In this document: positions 33,037-42,283 of the stretch, piece after piece
Position numbering within the stretch: position 1 is the stretch's first letter
Layout: each line of letters begins with the position of its first letter
Source of the DNA: an uncultured Bacteroidia bacterium
Lineage (GTDB): Bacteria; Bacteroidota; Bacteroidia; Bacteroidales; F082
Reading direction: 5' to 3'
Length of the DNA: 64,000 bases
Assembly: GCA_902801625.1 (NCBI GenBank)
Contig: CADCJI010000014.1
Span: 1 to 64,000, forward strand
Notes under the pieces: model-generated
The model's input: only the letters and a program-made list of their open reading frames with translations
What the model was told of the DNA's origin: nothing
Database searches by the model: none
Translations under genes and position numbers: made by a program

Positions 33037-34131
33037 ATGTCATTTCTCAGTATCAAAAACATTAAACTTGTGGGTCTTTCTGCAGGAGTGCCCGAGAATA
33101 TTATTGAGACGGATGCCTATAACCTGATGACCCCAGAGCAGATTGAGCATTTCATCGAATCTACAGGAGTGGAACGTCGTCGTCGTGCCACTGCAAATCA
33201 ATGCACTTCTGACTTGTGTGTTGCCGCTGCTGAAAAACTTATCGAAGATCTTGGATGGGAGAAACAAGACATTGATTTACTTGTATTTGCTTCTCATACG
33301 GGTGACTATAAATTGCCTTCGACATCCTGTATTCTTCAAAATAGGCTTTCACTTCCTACCGAATGTATGGCATTTGATATTAATCATGGTTGCTCGGGAT
33401 TCCTGTATGGCTTGAGTATTATTGCTAATCTAATGTCAACAGGCAATTTCCACAAAGGTCTGTTACTCGTAGGAAACACTCAATCAAAGAATGTTAGTTA
33501 TGAAGACAAAAGCACATACATGATTTTTGGGGATGCTGGTGCTGTGGCAGCATTGGAATATGCTCCTGCTGGTGGTGATTCTTTTGATTTCCATTTCATG
33601 ACAGACGGTTCAGAACTTGAATCGGTGTATGTCCCTCATGGTGGATACCGTCATCCTATCACTCCTGATTCGTTTGTTGTAGAAGATTGCGGAGATGGCA
33701 TAAAACGTAATAAGACCAATTTGATTATGAATGGTACCGATGTATTTGCTTTTGCTAACAAACATCTCCCGAAATCAGTAAAAGCGCTTGTTGAGCATTT
33801 CAATATAGATAAAGACAAAGATGTTGATTATTTTGTGATGCATCAAGCCAACAAGTTCCTTTGTGACAAAGTGATGAAAAAGTCGGGGATGCCAGCCGAA
33901 AAATCATTTTTCTCATATAAGAACTTTGGTAACTCATCAGGAGCATCCATCCCTTTGACTATGGTCACCGAAATGAAAGACATTCTAAATCAAGAAGGTC
34001 GTAAAAACATTCTTTCAACTGCAATCGGAGGGGGTTTTTCATTGGCTTCCGCAATGATTAAGGTTGGAAAGGTTCATTGTTCTGATTTGGTAATAGTGAA
34101 GGATGATCCTCAAAACATTTGGCCAGGTTGA
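33037..34131 (+). CDS. 3-oxoacyl-ACP synthase III (KAS III) 1
   Basis: A 364-residue condensing enzyme that should extend an acyl-CoA starter with malonyl-ACP. The catalytic triad is visible: C119 in FDINHGCSGFLYG, H268 in VMHQANKFL and N298 in NFGNSSGAS. It lacks the usual FabH DLNAAC wording but keeps all three residues. I start at ATG 33037, because a longer frame from 32944 overlaps the ACP gene. It shares the segment PHGGYRHPIT with the second KAS III at 49322, so the two are paralogues. Its stop nearly touches the NeuD start. Confidence 0.9.
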   Translation: MSFLSIKNIKLVGLSAGVPENIIETDAYNLMTPEQIEHFIESTGVERRRRATANQCTSDLCVAAAEKLIEDLGWEKQDIDLLVFASHTGDYKLPSTSCILQNRLSLPTECMAFDINHGCSGFLYGLSIIANLMSTGNFHKGLLLVGNTQSKNVSYEDKSTYMIFGDAGAVAALEYAPAGGDSFDFHFMTDGSELESVYVPHGGYRHPITPDSFVVEDCGDGIKRNKTNLIMNGTDVFAFANKHLPKSVKALVEHFNIDKDKDVDYFVMHQANKFLCDKVMKKSGMPAEKSFFSYKNFGNSSGASIPLTMVTEMKDILNQEGRKNILSTAIGGGFSLASAMIKVGKVHCSDLVIVKDDPQNIWPG

Positions 34132-34132
34132 T

Positions 34133-34717
34133 ATGAAACATTTAGTCATAATTGGGACTGGCAATATTGGCCAAATAGTACATTGGTACGCTTCTATCAG
34201 TAAAGATTATCTTGTAGAATGGGATATTAAATGTCACATAGATAATGTGGATGATTATCAGATTGAACCAGACGATGTTTTTGTATGCGCGGAAGTGAAG
34301 CCGAGCGATAGAAGAGAGAAGGCTGACATCATACGCTCTAAAGGCGGTCAGTTTGTAAATATTATCCATCCATCAGCCAACATCGCACCATCCTGTATTT
34401 TAGGTACGGGGGTCATTGTTGGTGCATTCACTACGGTTTCTATTAACACCAATATTCATGATGATGTTTTGATTCAAGACCATTGTAATATTGGACATGA
34501 TGGTGTTGTAGAGCAAGGCTCGCATCTCTATGTTGGGGTTAAACTTTGTGGCAGAAACAAAGTTGGGACGCGAACATCTCTCTTTACTGGTTCCATCATA
34601 TATCCTGATGTGAAAATAGGAGAGGGTTGTACAGTTGGAGCGGGCAGTGTAGTAAGCCGCAAAGTGAAAGATGGAGAAACGGTCTTAGGTAATCCTGCAA
34701 AAAAAATTGAACTCTAA
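34133..34717 (+). CDS. NeuD-family sugar O/N-acyltransferase 1
   Basis: 194 residues: an N-terminal Rossmann-like domain (MKHLVIIGTGNIGQ) and a left-handed beta-helix with hexapeptide repeats (IAPSCILGTGVIVGAFTTV, HCNIGHDGVVEQGS). It ends GNPAKKIEL, the hallmark of the NeuD/PglD family. Such enzymes transfer an acyl group from CoA or ACP to a sugar hydroxyl or amine. Placed directly after KAS III with no gap, it could use the acyl-ACP made by its neighbours. A paralogue lies at 44732-45361. Confidence 0.85.
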   Translation: MKHLVIIGTGNIGQIVHWYASISKDYLVEWDIKCHIDNVDDYQIEPDDVFVCAEVKPSDRREKADIIRSKGGQFVNIIHPSANIAPSCILGTGVIVGAFTTVSINTNIHDDVLIQDHCNIGHDGVVEQGSHLYVGVKLCGRNKVGTRTSLFTGSIIYPDVKIGEGCTVGAGSVVSRKVKDGETVLGNPAKKIEL

Positions 34718-34721
34718 AAAT

Positions 34722-35462
34722 ATGAACAATACTGTTTTTAGTCTTGAAGGTAAAACTATTTTGGTCACCGGTGCTTCTTCTGGAATAGGCAAAGCAACTG
34801 CCATCGAATGTTCTAAAATGGGTGCCAATGTCTTTCTTTCGGCACGTAATAAAGAGCGATTGGAACAGACGCTTTCGGAAATGGCTCCAGGCAACCATAG
34901 TATCATAACGGCAGATATGACCCATTTAGAGGACGTTCAGAAGTTGGCTGAGGAGGTGTCTGTGTTGGATGGAATCGCTTTAATTGCTGGCATCAACGAC
35001 AAAATGATCATTAAGAAAATTGATGATGAGTATGTGTCAAAGATGCTTTCAACGAATCTTTCTGGACCTGCTATGTTGGTCAAATCATTGCTTAAAGGTA
35101 AAAAAATAGCCAAGCAAGCCTCTATCGTATTTATGTCATCTGTTTCGGCATTCTATCCTTCGGTATCCAATGCAATGTATGCGGCTTCAAAAGCGGCAGT
35201 CAACCAGTTCGCTAAGGTTTTGGCGCTTGAAGTGTTGCCGCTTAAAGCTCGGGTGAATTGCATTCAGCCTGCATTCGTCGAAACGGAGATGATTCACAAG
35301 TATAGCGAGGAAACTTTAAGCGAAATCCGGAGCAACTATCCTTTGGGCCGATTTGCCAGACCTGAAGAAATTGCATACGCCGTGATTTATTACATGTCGG
35401 ATGCTTCGCAGCTTGTCACTGGCACATCGCTAGTAATTGATGGTGGGTATACATTAAGATAA
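34722..35462 (+). CDS. SDR-family 3-oxoacyl reductase-like 1
   Basis: A 246-residue short-chain dehydrogenase. GASSGIG at 17-23 binds NADP(H); the catalytic residues are S140, Y153 and K157 (YAASK); and the substrate loop ends VTGTSLVIDGGYTLR, typical of FabG-like enzymes. It likely reduces the 3-oxoacyl group made by the adjacent KAS III. The ATG at 34722 is chosen over a TTG upstream. It follows NeuD after 4 bases. Confidence 0.88.
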   Translation: MNNTVFSLEGKTILVTGASSGIGKATAIECSKMGANVFLSARNKERLEQTLSEMAPGNHSIITADMTHLEDVQKLAEEVSVLDGIALIAGINDKMIIKKIDDEYVSKMLSTNLSGPAMLVKSLLKGKKIAKQASIVFMSSVSAFYPSVSNAMYAASKAAVNQFAKVLALEVLPLKARVNCIQPAFVETEMIHKYSEETLSEIRSNYPLGRFARPEEIAYAVIYYMSDASQLVTGTSLVIDGGYTLR

Positions 35463-35474
35463 AAACAGAAAACG

Positions 35475-36122
35475 ATGGAAGATATAAAAGTAATGCCCAA
35501 GCCCGATTGGGTTTCATACGATGACATCCATGAACTGTTGGCTGCAGCACATAAAAAAAACTATGAAAAAGGAATAGTTTTAGGTTATTCTCAAATGACA
35601 GGCGACCAAATCAAAGAAATGTTGGGCGAAGAAGGTGAATGTTGGGTGGCCATGGACGGAGATAAATTGGTTGGGACCACATCGGTCACATTCTTCCAAG
35701 GAAAAAACTGGTGGAACAAAGGGAAAAAAGTGGCCCATGGGTGTTTCACTGGCATATTAAATCAATACCAAGGCATCGGTATTTTGGAGGACATGAATGC
35801 CTTGAAATATGACTATACCTTAGCTCACGGAGCTGATATGAATCAAGGTGACACAGCAGAAAACAATCACACTATTTTGAAGGTGCTAGGAAAAGATGGG
35901 TATAAAGTGGTTGCCTATTTTGCTCCAAAAAACACAGACCATTATTCAGTAAGGATAGTGAAATGGCTTAAAGGATGCCCTTTTTCAGATGAGTATATCA
36001 ACAAACGTTGTAAATGGTCGGAGAGATTGACCAAGTGGCAATATAAGCCAGGAAGAATTGAGCGTTCCCGGATGATTTCATTTATTTGTAGAAAGGTTTC
36101 CAGAAAGTTAGGTATTGGTTGA
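35475..36122 (+). CDS. GNAT-like N-acyltransferase
   Basis: 215 residues with features of the GNAT acyltransferase fold. ECWVAMDGDKLVGTTSVTFF forms the central strand pair. The segment around CFTGILNQYQGIGILEDMNALK fits the acyl-CoA pyrophosphate loop (QxxGxG). AENNHTILKVLGKDGYKVV follows near the C-terminal strand. The C-terminal tail is basic and possibly membrane-associated. Acyl donor and acceptor are unknown; nearby ACP genes suggest an acyl-ACP donor is possible. Confidence 0.65.
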   Translation: MEDIKVMPKPDWVSYDDIHELLAAAHKKNYEKGIVLGYSQMTGDQIKEMLGEEGECWVAMDGDKLVGTTSVTFFQGKNWWNKGKKVAHGCFTGILNQYQGIGILEDMNALKYDYTLAHGADMNQGDTAENNHTILKVLGKDGYKVVAYFAPKNTDHYSVRIVKWLKGCPFSDEYINKRCKWSERLTKWQYKPGRIERSRMISFICRKVSRKLGIG

Positions 36123-36147
36123 TGTTATTGTTTAAGAACTGTATTTA

Positions 36148-37362
36148 ATGAATAATAAAGTTGTTATCATAGGTCAGGGATTCACTGGAAGGTTAAGTAT
36201 TGTCCGTTCCGTCGCTGAAATAGGATGTGACATCACTCTTATTGTGCTAACACATCGCAACAAGACCAATGGCGGTTTGATAGAGGACAAGCCAATAGAC
36301 GCATATAGCAAATATGTGAATCGCATATTGTATTGTGAAACTTACAATAAGGAAATGCTTATCGATTTGCTTCTTACTCAATGTGTTGACCCTAGCCAAA
36401 AGACCTTCATTTTTCCTGATAACGATTTTTCTGCGGCGGCCATTGACCAGTCATTGGATGTCTTGAAAGATCATTTTTATTGTCCAAATATCAATTGGAA
36501 ACAAGGTGCAGTTGTGGAATGGATGAATAAAGAGCGGCAAAAACAATTGGCTCAAGAAGTTGGATTACATGTGCCGAATTCTTTGGTTATTGAAATTAAG
36601 GATGGAAAATACATAATCCCTGACACGATTACATATCCATGCTTTGCAAAACCATTAGTTTCTTTAGTAGGGGCAAAGTTGGGCTTGAAAAAATGCAATA
36701 ATAGAAAGGAGTTGGAAAAACATCTGACTCAATTGCCGACTTTGAATGAAAGGTATAGAAATATAAAACTATTAGTTGAGGATTTTAAGATAATTGACAG
36801 GGAATTTGCTTTGCTGGGTTTTTCTGACGGAGAAGAGGTTGTGATTCCCGGAATTATCGAAATCTTGCAATTGGCTCATGGAACGCATTTCGGCGTAGCA
36901 GTGCAAGGCAAGGTTTATCCCGCAGAAGACAATGACCTTATAGAGAAATTTTCACAGCTTATTAAAAAGATTGGTTTTGTTGGCATTTTTGACATCGATT
37001 TTTATGAAAGCGAAGGCTTGATCTATTTTGCTGAGATTAATATGCGCTTTGGAGGCTCGGGATATGCTTATACCAAAACCGGAGTCAACCTGCCAGTCAT
37101 GATGATAAAATCATTTTTAGGCGAAAATATTGATGGTCTGAATAAGAAGATTGTTCAAAGTGCGACATTTTTCAACGAAAGGATGGCTTTTGACGATTGG
37201 TATAATGGATATATGAGTACCAAGGCCTTTTTACATCTAAAAAAGACTTCTCAGATTAATTTTATTGATGACGAAAACGATACTCAACCTCAAAAAGTTT
37301 TTATGAGGGATTTTAGAAAAAAGTTCTTTAAGAGAACCGTCAAACAATTATTTGGCAAGTAA
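36148..37362 (+). CDS. ATP-grasp carboxylate ligase, tandem paralogue 1
   Basis: 404 residues. VVIIGQGFTGRLSIVRSVAEIG forms an N-terminal Rossmann-like lid. The middle carries the ATP-binding lysines (CFAKPL), and GIFDIDFYESEGLIYFAEINMRFGGSGYA carries the metal-binding acidic residues and Asn of the ATP-grasp site. Carboxylate-amine ligases of this fold make amide bonds. It is the first of three near-relatives (38557 and 39787), with a CapA gene in between, implying repeated use of the same chemistry. Substrate unknown. Confidence 0.82.
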   Translation: MNNKVVIIGQGFTGRLSIVRSVAEIGCDITLIVLTHRNKTNGGLIEDKPIDAYSKYVNRILYCETYNKEMLIDLLLTQCVDPSQKTFIFPDNDFSAAAIDQSLDVLKDHFYCPNINWKQGAVVEWMNKERQKQLAQEVGLHVPNSLVIEIKDGKYIIPDTITYPCFAKPLVSLVGAKLGLKKCNNRKELEKHLTQLPTLNERYRNIKLLVEDFKIIDREFALLGFSDGEEVVIPGIIEILQLAHGTHFGVAVQGKVYPAEDNDLIEKFSQLIKKIGFVGIFDIDFYESEGLIYFAEINMRFGGSGYAYTKTGVNLPVMMIKSFLGENIDGLNKKIVQSATFFNERMAFDDWYNGYMSTKAFLHLKKTSQINFIDDENDTQPQKVFMRDFRKKFFKRTVKQLFGK

Positions 37363-37417
37363 AGGAGCTTTTTTTCTTCCATTATTAATATTCAGTTGTA
37401 TCCATAGAACAAGTAAA

Positions 37418-38545
37418 ATGAATACTATTCTTATTGTCGGCGATCTGTTCCCTACCGAACAAAATGTTTCATTCTTTTCAAAGGGTGACACGGACTCATT
37501 GTTCGGCAAAGAAATAACACAATTGTTTTCTAGTGCGGATTTCACCATTTGTAATCTCGAAGGCGCATTGACCGACCATCCTGACAAATGCAGAAAAACT
37601 GGCCCAGTTAAAGTGGCAACAACATCGGCCGTTGAAGCTTACAAGAAACTGGGAATAGATCTGTGTCTTTTAGCCAACAACCATGCCACAGATGGTGGAC
37701 ACCAAGGCATGATAGATACGATGCGCACTTTGGTTAATGCTGGAATTAGGCATATCGGTGCTGGCAAAAATGAAAATGAAATAGTCCGTTCGTTTGTTAA
37801 AGAAGTTGGTGGAATAAACATCGGTTTCTACAATGTCAGTGAAACGATGTATAATAAGCCTACAAACGATACGGCAGGAGCTTGGTTGTATGACGAATTT
37901 GTGGTTTGCCGAGAGTTGGAACAGTTGAAGAAACAATGCGATTATTTAGTGGTGTTATATCATGGTGGAATTGAAAAGTTCCACTATCCATCGCCTGAGA
38001 CGAGGAAGCGCTTTCATCGTATGGCTGATTGTGGTGCGGATATGATTCTTGCTCAACATACGCATTGCATTGGATGTGAGGAATATTACAATGGCTCGTA
38101 TCTACTTTATGGTCAAGGTGATTTTTTGCTCAAGAACTTTGCTCCAGGACTAACGGATACAGGGTTGATTGTGGAATTAGTCATCGAAAACGGGCAAGTT
38201 CAGATCAAGAAACACAAGGTTAAGTCTGTTGATAACCTCTTTGTGCGCTATGACGAACAGCAGGATTTGTCGGAATTCAATGCACGTTCGAATAAGGTTG
38301 GAGACAAGGATTATGTGTATCAAGAATTGCAGAAATTCTGCGACAAAGAGTTGCGTTTATATCTTACCGCTTTCAAAAGCCCTTCAAAGTTGAGGCTTAG
38401 AATGAAAAGATTTTTCCCGAAAGCCTATAAGAAATGGCTATACCAATACAACGAACGGGATTTGATGTTTGCGCTCCATACCCTGCGTTCCGAACAGAAC
38501 AGAGAAACAGCCATTGTAGGGATTGAGCATTTGTTGCATATATAG
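37418..38545 (+). CDS. CapA-family protein 2
   Basis: 375 residues beginning at ATG 37418 (MNTILIVGDLFP). The CapA signatures are CNLEGALTD, LLANNHATDGG and VVLYHGGIEKFHYP, ending the core with MILAQHTHCIG. Unlike the first CapA (28463) it has no N-terminal membrane segment. The position between ATP-grasp paralogues suggests it works with them. A longer reading from 37352 starts inside the upstream gene's end region and is less likely. Confidence 0.82.
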   Translation: MNTILIVGDLFPTEQNVSFFSKGDTDSLFGKEITQLFSSADFTICNLEGALTDHPDKCRKTGPVKVATTSAVEAYKKLGIDLCLLANNHATDGGHQGMIDTMRTLVNAGIRHIGAGKNENEIVRSFVKEVGGINIGFYNVSETMYNKPTNDTAGAWLYDEFVVCRELEQLKKQCDYLVVLYHGGIEKFHYPSPETRKRFHRMADCGADMILAQHTHCIGCEEYYNGSYLLYGQGDFLLKNFAPGLTDTGLIVELVIENGQVQIKKHKVKSVDNLFVRYDEQQDLSEFNARSNKVGDKDYVYQELQKFCDKELRLYLTAFKSPSKLRLRMKRFFPKAYKKWLYQYNERDLMFALHTLRSEQNRETAIVGIEHLLHI

Positions 38546-38556
38546 TTTTGTAATCA

Positions 38557-39759
38557 ATGAAACTCAAAGTTGTCATCATAGGACATAGTTATTCCTCGCG
38601 GTTGAGTCTCATCCGTGCTGTGGCACAAATCGGATGCGAAGTCACTGTTGTGGTGATGGCGCAACCGAAGGACAAGAAGTCAAAACCTGTTAAACCTATT
38701 GACTGTTACAGCAAATATGTCAGCCATGTTTATTATTGCGTTCGCCGTGAGCGCGATTTGTTGGTTTCGCTGTTGCTCGAAAAATGCGTTGACCCAAGTC
38801 AGAAGGTTGTGTTGATTCCTGATGGCGATGATGTGGTGGCCACAATCGATAATAACAAAGACAGATTAAAAGCGCATTTCTTGTTTCCTCATATAACCAA
38901 AGAGCCGTCTTCAATGGAGTATTGGATGGAGAAGACCCATCAAAAACAATTGGCAAAGGAGATTGGCTTAAATGTGACCAACGCCACGATAGTTGAGATT
39001 AAGGACGGACAATACACCATCCCGTCCGATTTGCAATACCCTGTCTTTCCCAAGCCTTTGGCTACCATGAATGGAGGCAAGGGTGGCATGAGACGCTGTG
39101 ACAATGCGAAGGATTTGTCGGAAGCTTTGGATTTTATCATCAATTTCAGGACTCGGGACACCAAAGTATTGATAGAGGATTATAAAGAAATTGATACAGA
39201 ATATGCCTTATTAGGCTTTTCGGATGGAAAAGAAGTGATTATCCCCGGAGTACTTCAATTTCTTAAAGTATCAAAGAAAAACATGGGAATTGCCTTACAA
39301 GGTAAGGTTATTTCTGTGAAGGGATTTGAGGCATTGTTGGAAAAGTTCAAGCAATTGGTATTGGCTATTGGTTTTGTAGGCGTTTTTGATGTGGATTTCT
39401 ATAAGAGTGAGGGCAAGTTTTATTTCTGCGAGTTGAATTTGCGTTATGGAGGTTCGGGATATGCCATCACAAAAATGGGGGTAAACCTCCCAGCCATGAT
39501 GGTGAAACACTTTTATGGTGAGTCCATTGAAGCCATGAATATGACTATTACGGGAGAAGCCGTTTATGTAAATGAAAGGATGTGTGTGGATGATTGGAAT
39601 TATGGTTATATCTCCTACAAGGAATATCGAAAATATATAAAAACAGCAGATATCCGTTTTGTTCCTGATGCGGAAGACACTTTGCCCGAGAAAATGTATA
39701 ATAGGTTAATTCGGAAAAGATTGCCTGTTAATACATTGAAAAGAATATTGAAGAAGTAA
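38557..39759 (+). CDS. ATP-grasp carboxylate ligase, tandem paralogue 2
   Basis: 400 residues. It aligns along its whole length with the proteins at 36148 and 39787, sharing VVIIGHSYSSRLSLIRAVAQIG, PDGDD, VFPKPLATMNGGKGG, YALLGFSDGKEVIIPG and VFDVDFYKSEGKFYFCELN with the metal-binding residues. In the ATP loop it keeps a glycine-rich GGKGGMRRC, which paralogue 1 has as LVGAKLGLKKC. It follows CapA by 11 bases. Confidence 0.82.
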   Translation: MKLKVVIIGHSYSSRLSLIRAVAQIGCEVTVVVMAQPKDKKSKPVKPIDCYSKYVSHVYYCVRRERDLLVSLLLEKCVDPSQKVVLIPDGDDVVATIDNNKDRLKAHFLFPHITKEPSSMEYWMEKTHQKQLAKEIGLNVTNATIVEIKDGQYTIPSDLQYPVFPKPLATMNGGKGGMRRCDNAKDLSEALDFIINFRTRDTKVLIEDYKEIDTEYALLGFSDGKEVIIPGVLQFLKVSKKNMGIALQGKVISVKGFEALLEKFKQLVLAIGFVGVFDVDFYKSEGKFYFCELNLRYGGSGYAITKMGVNLPAMMVKHFYGESIEAMNMTITGEAVYVNERMCVDDWNYGYISYKEYRKYIKTADIRFVPDAEDTLPEKMYNRLIRKRLPVNTLKRILKK

Positions 39760-39786
39760 TGATCTAATTGTTTAGAAGCTACGATT

Positions 39787-40992
39787 ATGAAGCAAAAAGT
39801 CGTTGTCATAGGGCATGGGTACACATCCCGTTTGGGAGTAATTCGTTCAGTCGCAGAAATTGGATGTAATATCACCGTCATTGTGATGACGGATAAAAAG
39901 AGATTTGGGAATAATATAGATACAACACAACCCATTGATTGCTATAGTAAATACGTCAACAGTATTTATTATTGTTACAAAAAAGATGAGGAAGGTTTGG
40001 TTCAATTGTTGCTTGATAAGTGTGTTGACAAAGACCAAAAGGCAATCTTGATTCCCGATAGTGATTTTTCAGCTTCGGTAATAGATAAGAATCTAAATCG
40101 ACTTTGTCAGGATTTTCTTGTTCCACATATTCATCACACGCAAGGTGAAGTGATGAGATGGATGGACAAGGGATTACAGAAAAATCTAGCAAAATCTTTG
40201 GGTTTGAATGTAGCGGCGGCTTGTGAGGTGGATATAATAGGAGGAAAATACAATCTTCCTTTTAATATTAACTATCCTTGTTTCCCCAAACCCCAAATTA
40301 CTATTTTGGGTGACAAATATATGAAGCGTTGTGATAATGAGGAACAATTACGTGCAGTGATAGAGCATTTGGGGAGCAAAAGGGATAATAAGGTTTTGGT
40401 TGAAGATTATAAAGCAATTGAGGAAGAATATGCGCTTTTAGGGTTCTCGGACGGTAGTGAGGTTATCATCCCTGGGATTATTCATTTTTTGACTCCTTCA
40501 AAAAGCCATTTCGGCCTTGCAATGCGAGGAGAAATAATGCCTATTGAAGGCTTTGAAGATCTTTTGGTTAAGCTTAATGCTTTTGTGAAGTCGGTCGGTT
40601 ATGTTGGTGTTTTTGATATTGATTTTTTCAAGAGTGAAGGGATATATTATTTCGGCGAAATGAATCTCAGATTTGGAGGTTCAGGGTATGCAGTGACAAA
40701 GATGGGTGTGAATCTCCCCGCCATGATGGTAAAGTCATTTTCGGGTGAGAGCATTGTCGACATGAATAAAGAGGTAACAAAACGAGCCACCTTTATTAAT
40801 GAAAGGATGTGTACTGACGATTGGTATCAAGGTTTTTTGACCACTGAACAATATCATCGTATGATAAAAGATTCTGATATTTGTTTTGTAGCTGACGAAC
40901 AGGATCCATCTCCCCAAAAGGCTCTTGAGAAGAAACAAAAGAGTATGGTTTTCAGACGCAAGGTGCGTAATGTCTTGCGTAGAATCCATTAA
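39787..40992 (+). CDS. ATP-grasp carboxylate ligase, tandem paralogue 3
   Basis: 401 residues of the same type as the two preceding ATP-grasp genes: VVVIGHGYTSRLGVIRSVAEIG at the N-terminus, CFPKPQITILGDKYMKRC at the ATP-binding lysine region, and VFDIDFFKSEGIYYFGEMNLRFGG with the metal ligands. It lies 27 bases after paralogue 2. Three retained copies argue for three related but distinct ligations rather than simple redundancy. Confidence 0.82.
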   Translation: MKQKVVVIGHGYTSRLGVIRSVAEIGCNITVIVMTDKKRFGNNIDTTQPIDCYSKYVNSIYYCYKKDEEGLVQLLLDKCVDKDQKAILIPDSDFSASVIDKNLNRLCQDFLVPHIHHTQGEVMRWMDKGLQKNLAKSLGLNVAAACEVDIIGGKYNLPFNINYPCFPKPQITILGDKYMKRCDNEEQLRAVIEHLGSKRDNKVLVEDYKAIEEEYALLGFSDGSEVIIPGIIHFLTPSKSHFGLAMRGEIMPIEGFEDLLVKLNAFVKSVGYVGVFDIDFFKSEGIYYFGEMNLRFGGSGYAVTKMGVNLPAMMVKSFSGESIVDMNKEVTKRATFINERMCTDDWYQGFLTTEQYHRMIKDSDICFVADEQDPSPQKALEKKQKSMVFRRKVRNVLRRIH

Positions 40993-41031
40993 AGATGCTT
41001 TTACAATACGTTATTTTTTGTTATTACGGTT

Positions 41032-42255
41032 ATGGGTTTCCAACAATTGAAGATTCGGTTCTTACATGGGTGTAAGAAAGTTGTTTTGACCCCTGAAAGA
41101 GTCATCTATACGCATATCACCACGCCGGCCTTGGTTAAACGATTGAGGGAAAAGGAAAAAATCAAGGTTCTATTTGTTGTTTTCGAAGTGGCATCATGGA
41201 AGACGGAGAGTTTGTATAACCAGATGTTGGCGCATCCTAGGTTCAATCCGATGCTGTTAGTCGTTCCGTCTAAGGAAAACAAGGATGAAATTCGAAATGT
41301 AGAAAACTATATGCAGTCGAGAGGATACGAGTACTCTGAGTTGAAGGAAAAGGAAACTATTCAAAATAAATATCATCCTGACATTATTTTTTATCAAAAG
41401 CCGTATAGTTGGTGCATTGACCAATCCTTGTTTTTTAGAAAGAACCTGAAATCCTTGTTCTGTTATATGAGTTATTGTTTTAGGAACACCATGATGGATT
41501 TCAATCAAAATACCTTTTTCCACAATTATGCTTGGCAAGTTTATTTAGAGAATGATTCTGTGAAAGAGGAAATGAAATCCATAATGGATAATGGTGGAAG
41601 AAATACAATTGTTACAGGATTAACTGTGATGGATGATTTGATGAAGGACAAGAGCTTGATTTTTGATCCGTGGAAACCTCTCGTGGGACGTAAACGTATT
41701 ATTTATGCTCCACATCACACCATCAATCACGAAACGATTAATAGGTCGACCTTTTTACTTTACGGTGAGTTTATGCTTGAAATGGCCAGAAAATACAAAG
41801 ATAGTGTTCAATGGGCTTTCAAGCCTCATCCTCTTTTGAAAGAAAAGCTATTCAAAGTTTGGGGTAAGCAAAAAACAGAATCCTATTATAGAGAATGGGA
41901 ACAAATGGAGAATTCTCAAATAGAGACGGGAGAATACATGGGTCTGTTTAAACACTCTGATGCGATGATACATGATAGCGGGTCGTTTATCTTAGAGTAT
42001 ATTTATATGCATAAACCAGTAATGTATCTGTTTTCGGAGGAATCCTTGAATTCGGTTAATAAACAAACCCAAGAAGCAATAAAGGTTCATAGTTTAGGCT
42101 TGAACAAAAATCAAGTTGAACAATTCATCGAAGATGTCGTATCTGGGAAAGACTTAAGGAAGCATGATAGAGAGAGTTTTTATGCAAACTATCTTATTCC
42201 TCATGGTAATTCAGTATGCGAGAATGTGATAGACTGTATATTAGGCACAAAATAA
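41032..42255 (+). CDS. CDP-glycerol glycerophosphotransferase-like protein
   Basis: 407 residues resembling teichoic-acid-type CDP-glycerol transferases. The C-terminal half has APHHTINHE, a block WAFKPHPLLKEKL, and HSDAMIHDSGSFILEYIYMHKP matching the GT-B-like active region of the TagF/TagB family. It would transfer glycerol phosphate or a related alcohol phosphate from a CDP-donor such as the product of the TagD-like enzyme at 20295. The N-terminus is basic without a clear signal. A capsule polysaccharide transferase is the alternative. Confidence 0.78.
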   Translation: MGFQQLKIRFLHGCKKVVLTPERVIYTHITTPALVKRLREKEKIKVLFVVFEVASWKTESLYNQMLAHPRFNPMLLVVPSKENKDEIRNVENYMQSRGYEYSELKEKETIQNKYHPDIIFYQKPYSWCIDQSLFFRKNLKSLFCYMSYCFRNTMMDFNQNTFFHNYAWQVYLENDSVKEEMKSIMDNGGRNTIVTGLTVMDDLMKDKSLIFDPWKPLVGRKRIIYAPHHTINHETINRSTFLLYGEFMLEMARKYKDSVQWAFKPHPLLKEKLFKVWGKQKTESYYREWEQMENSQIETGEYMGLFKHSDAMIHDSGSFILEYIYMHKPVMYLFSEESLNSVNKQTQEAIKVHSLGLNKNQVEQFIEDVVSGKDLRKHDRESFYANYLIPHGNSVCENVIDCILGTK

Positions 42256-42283
42256 TGTTTTTATTGTTTTTGTAAAAAGGTGT

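Noticed and set aside
36148-40992. Tandem ATP-grasp paralogues as assembly duplicates
   Set aside because: They diverge throughout, are separated by a CapA gene, and each has distinct ATP-loop wording, so they are real gene copies.
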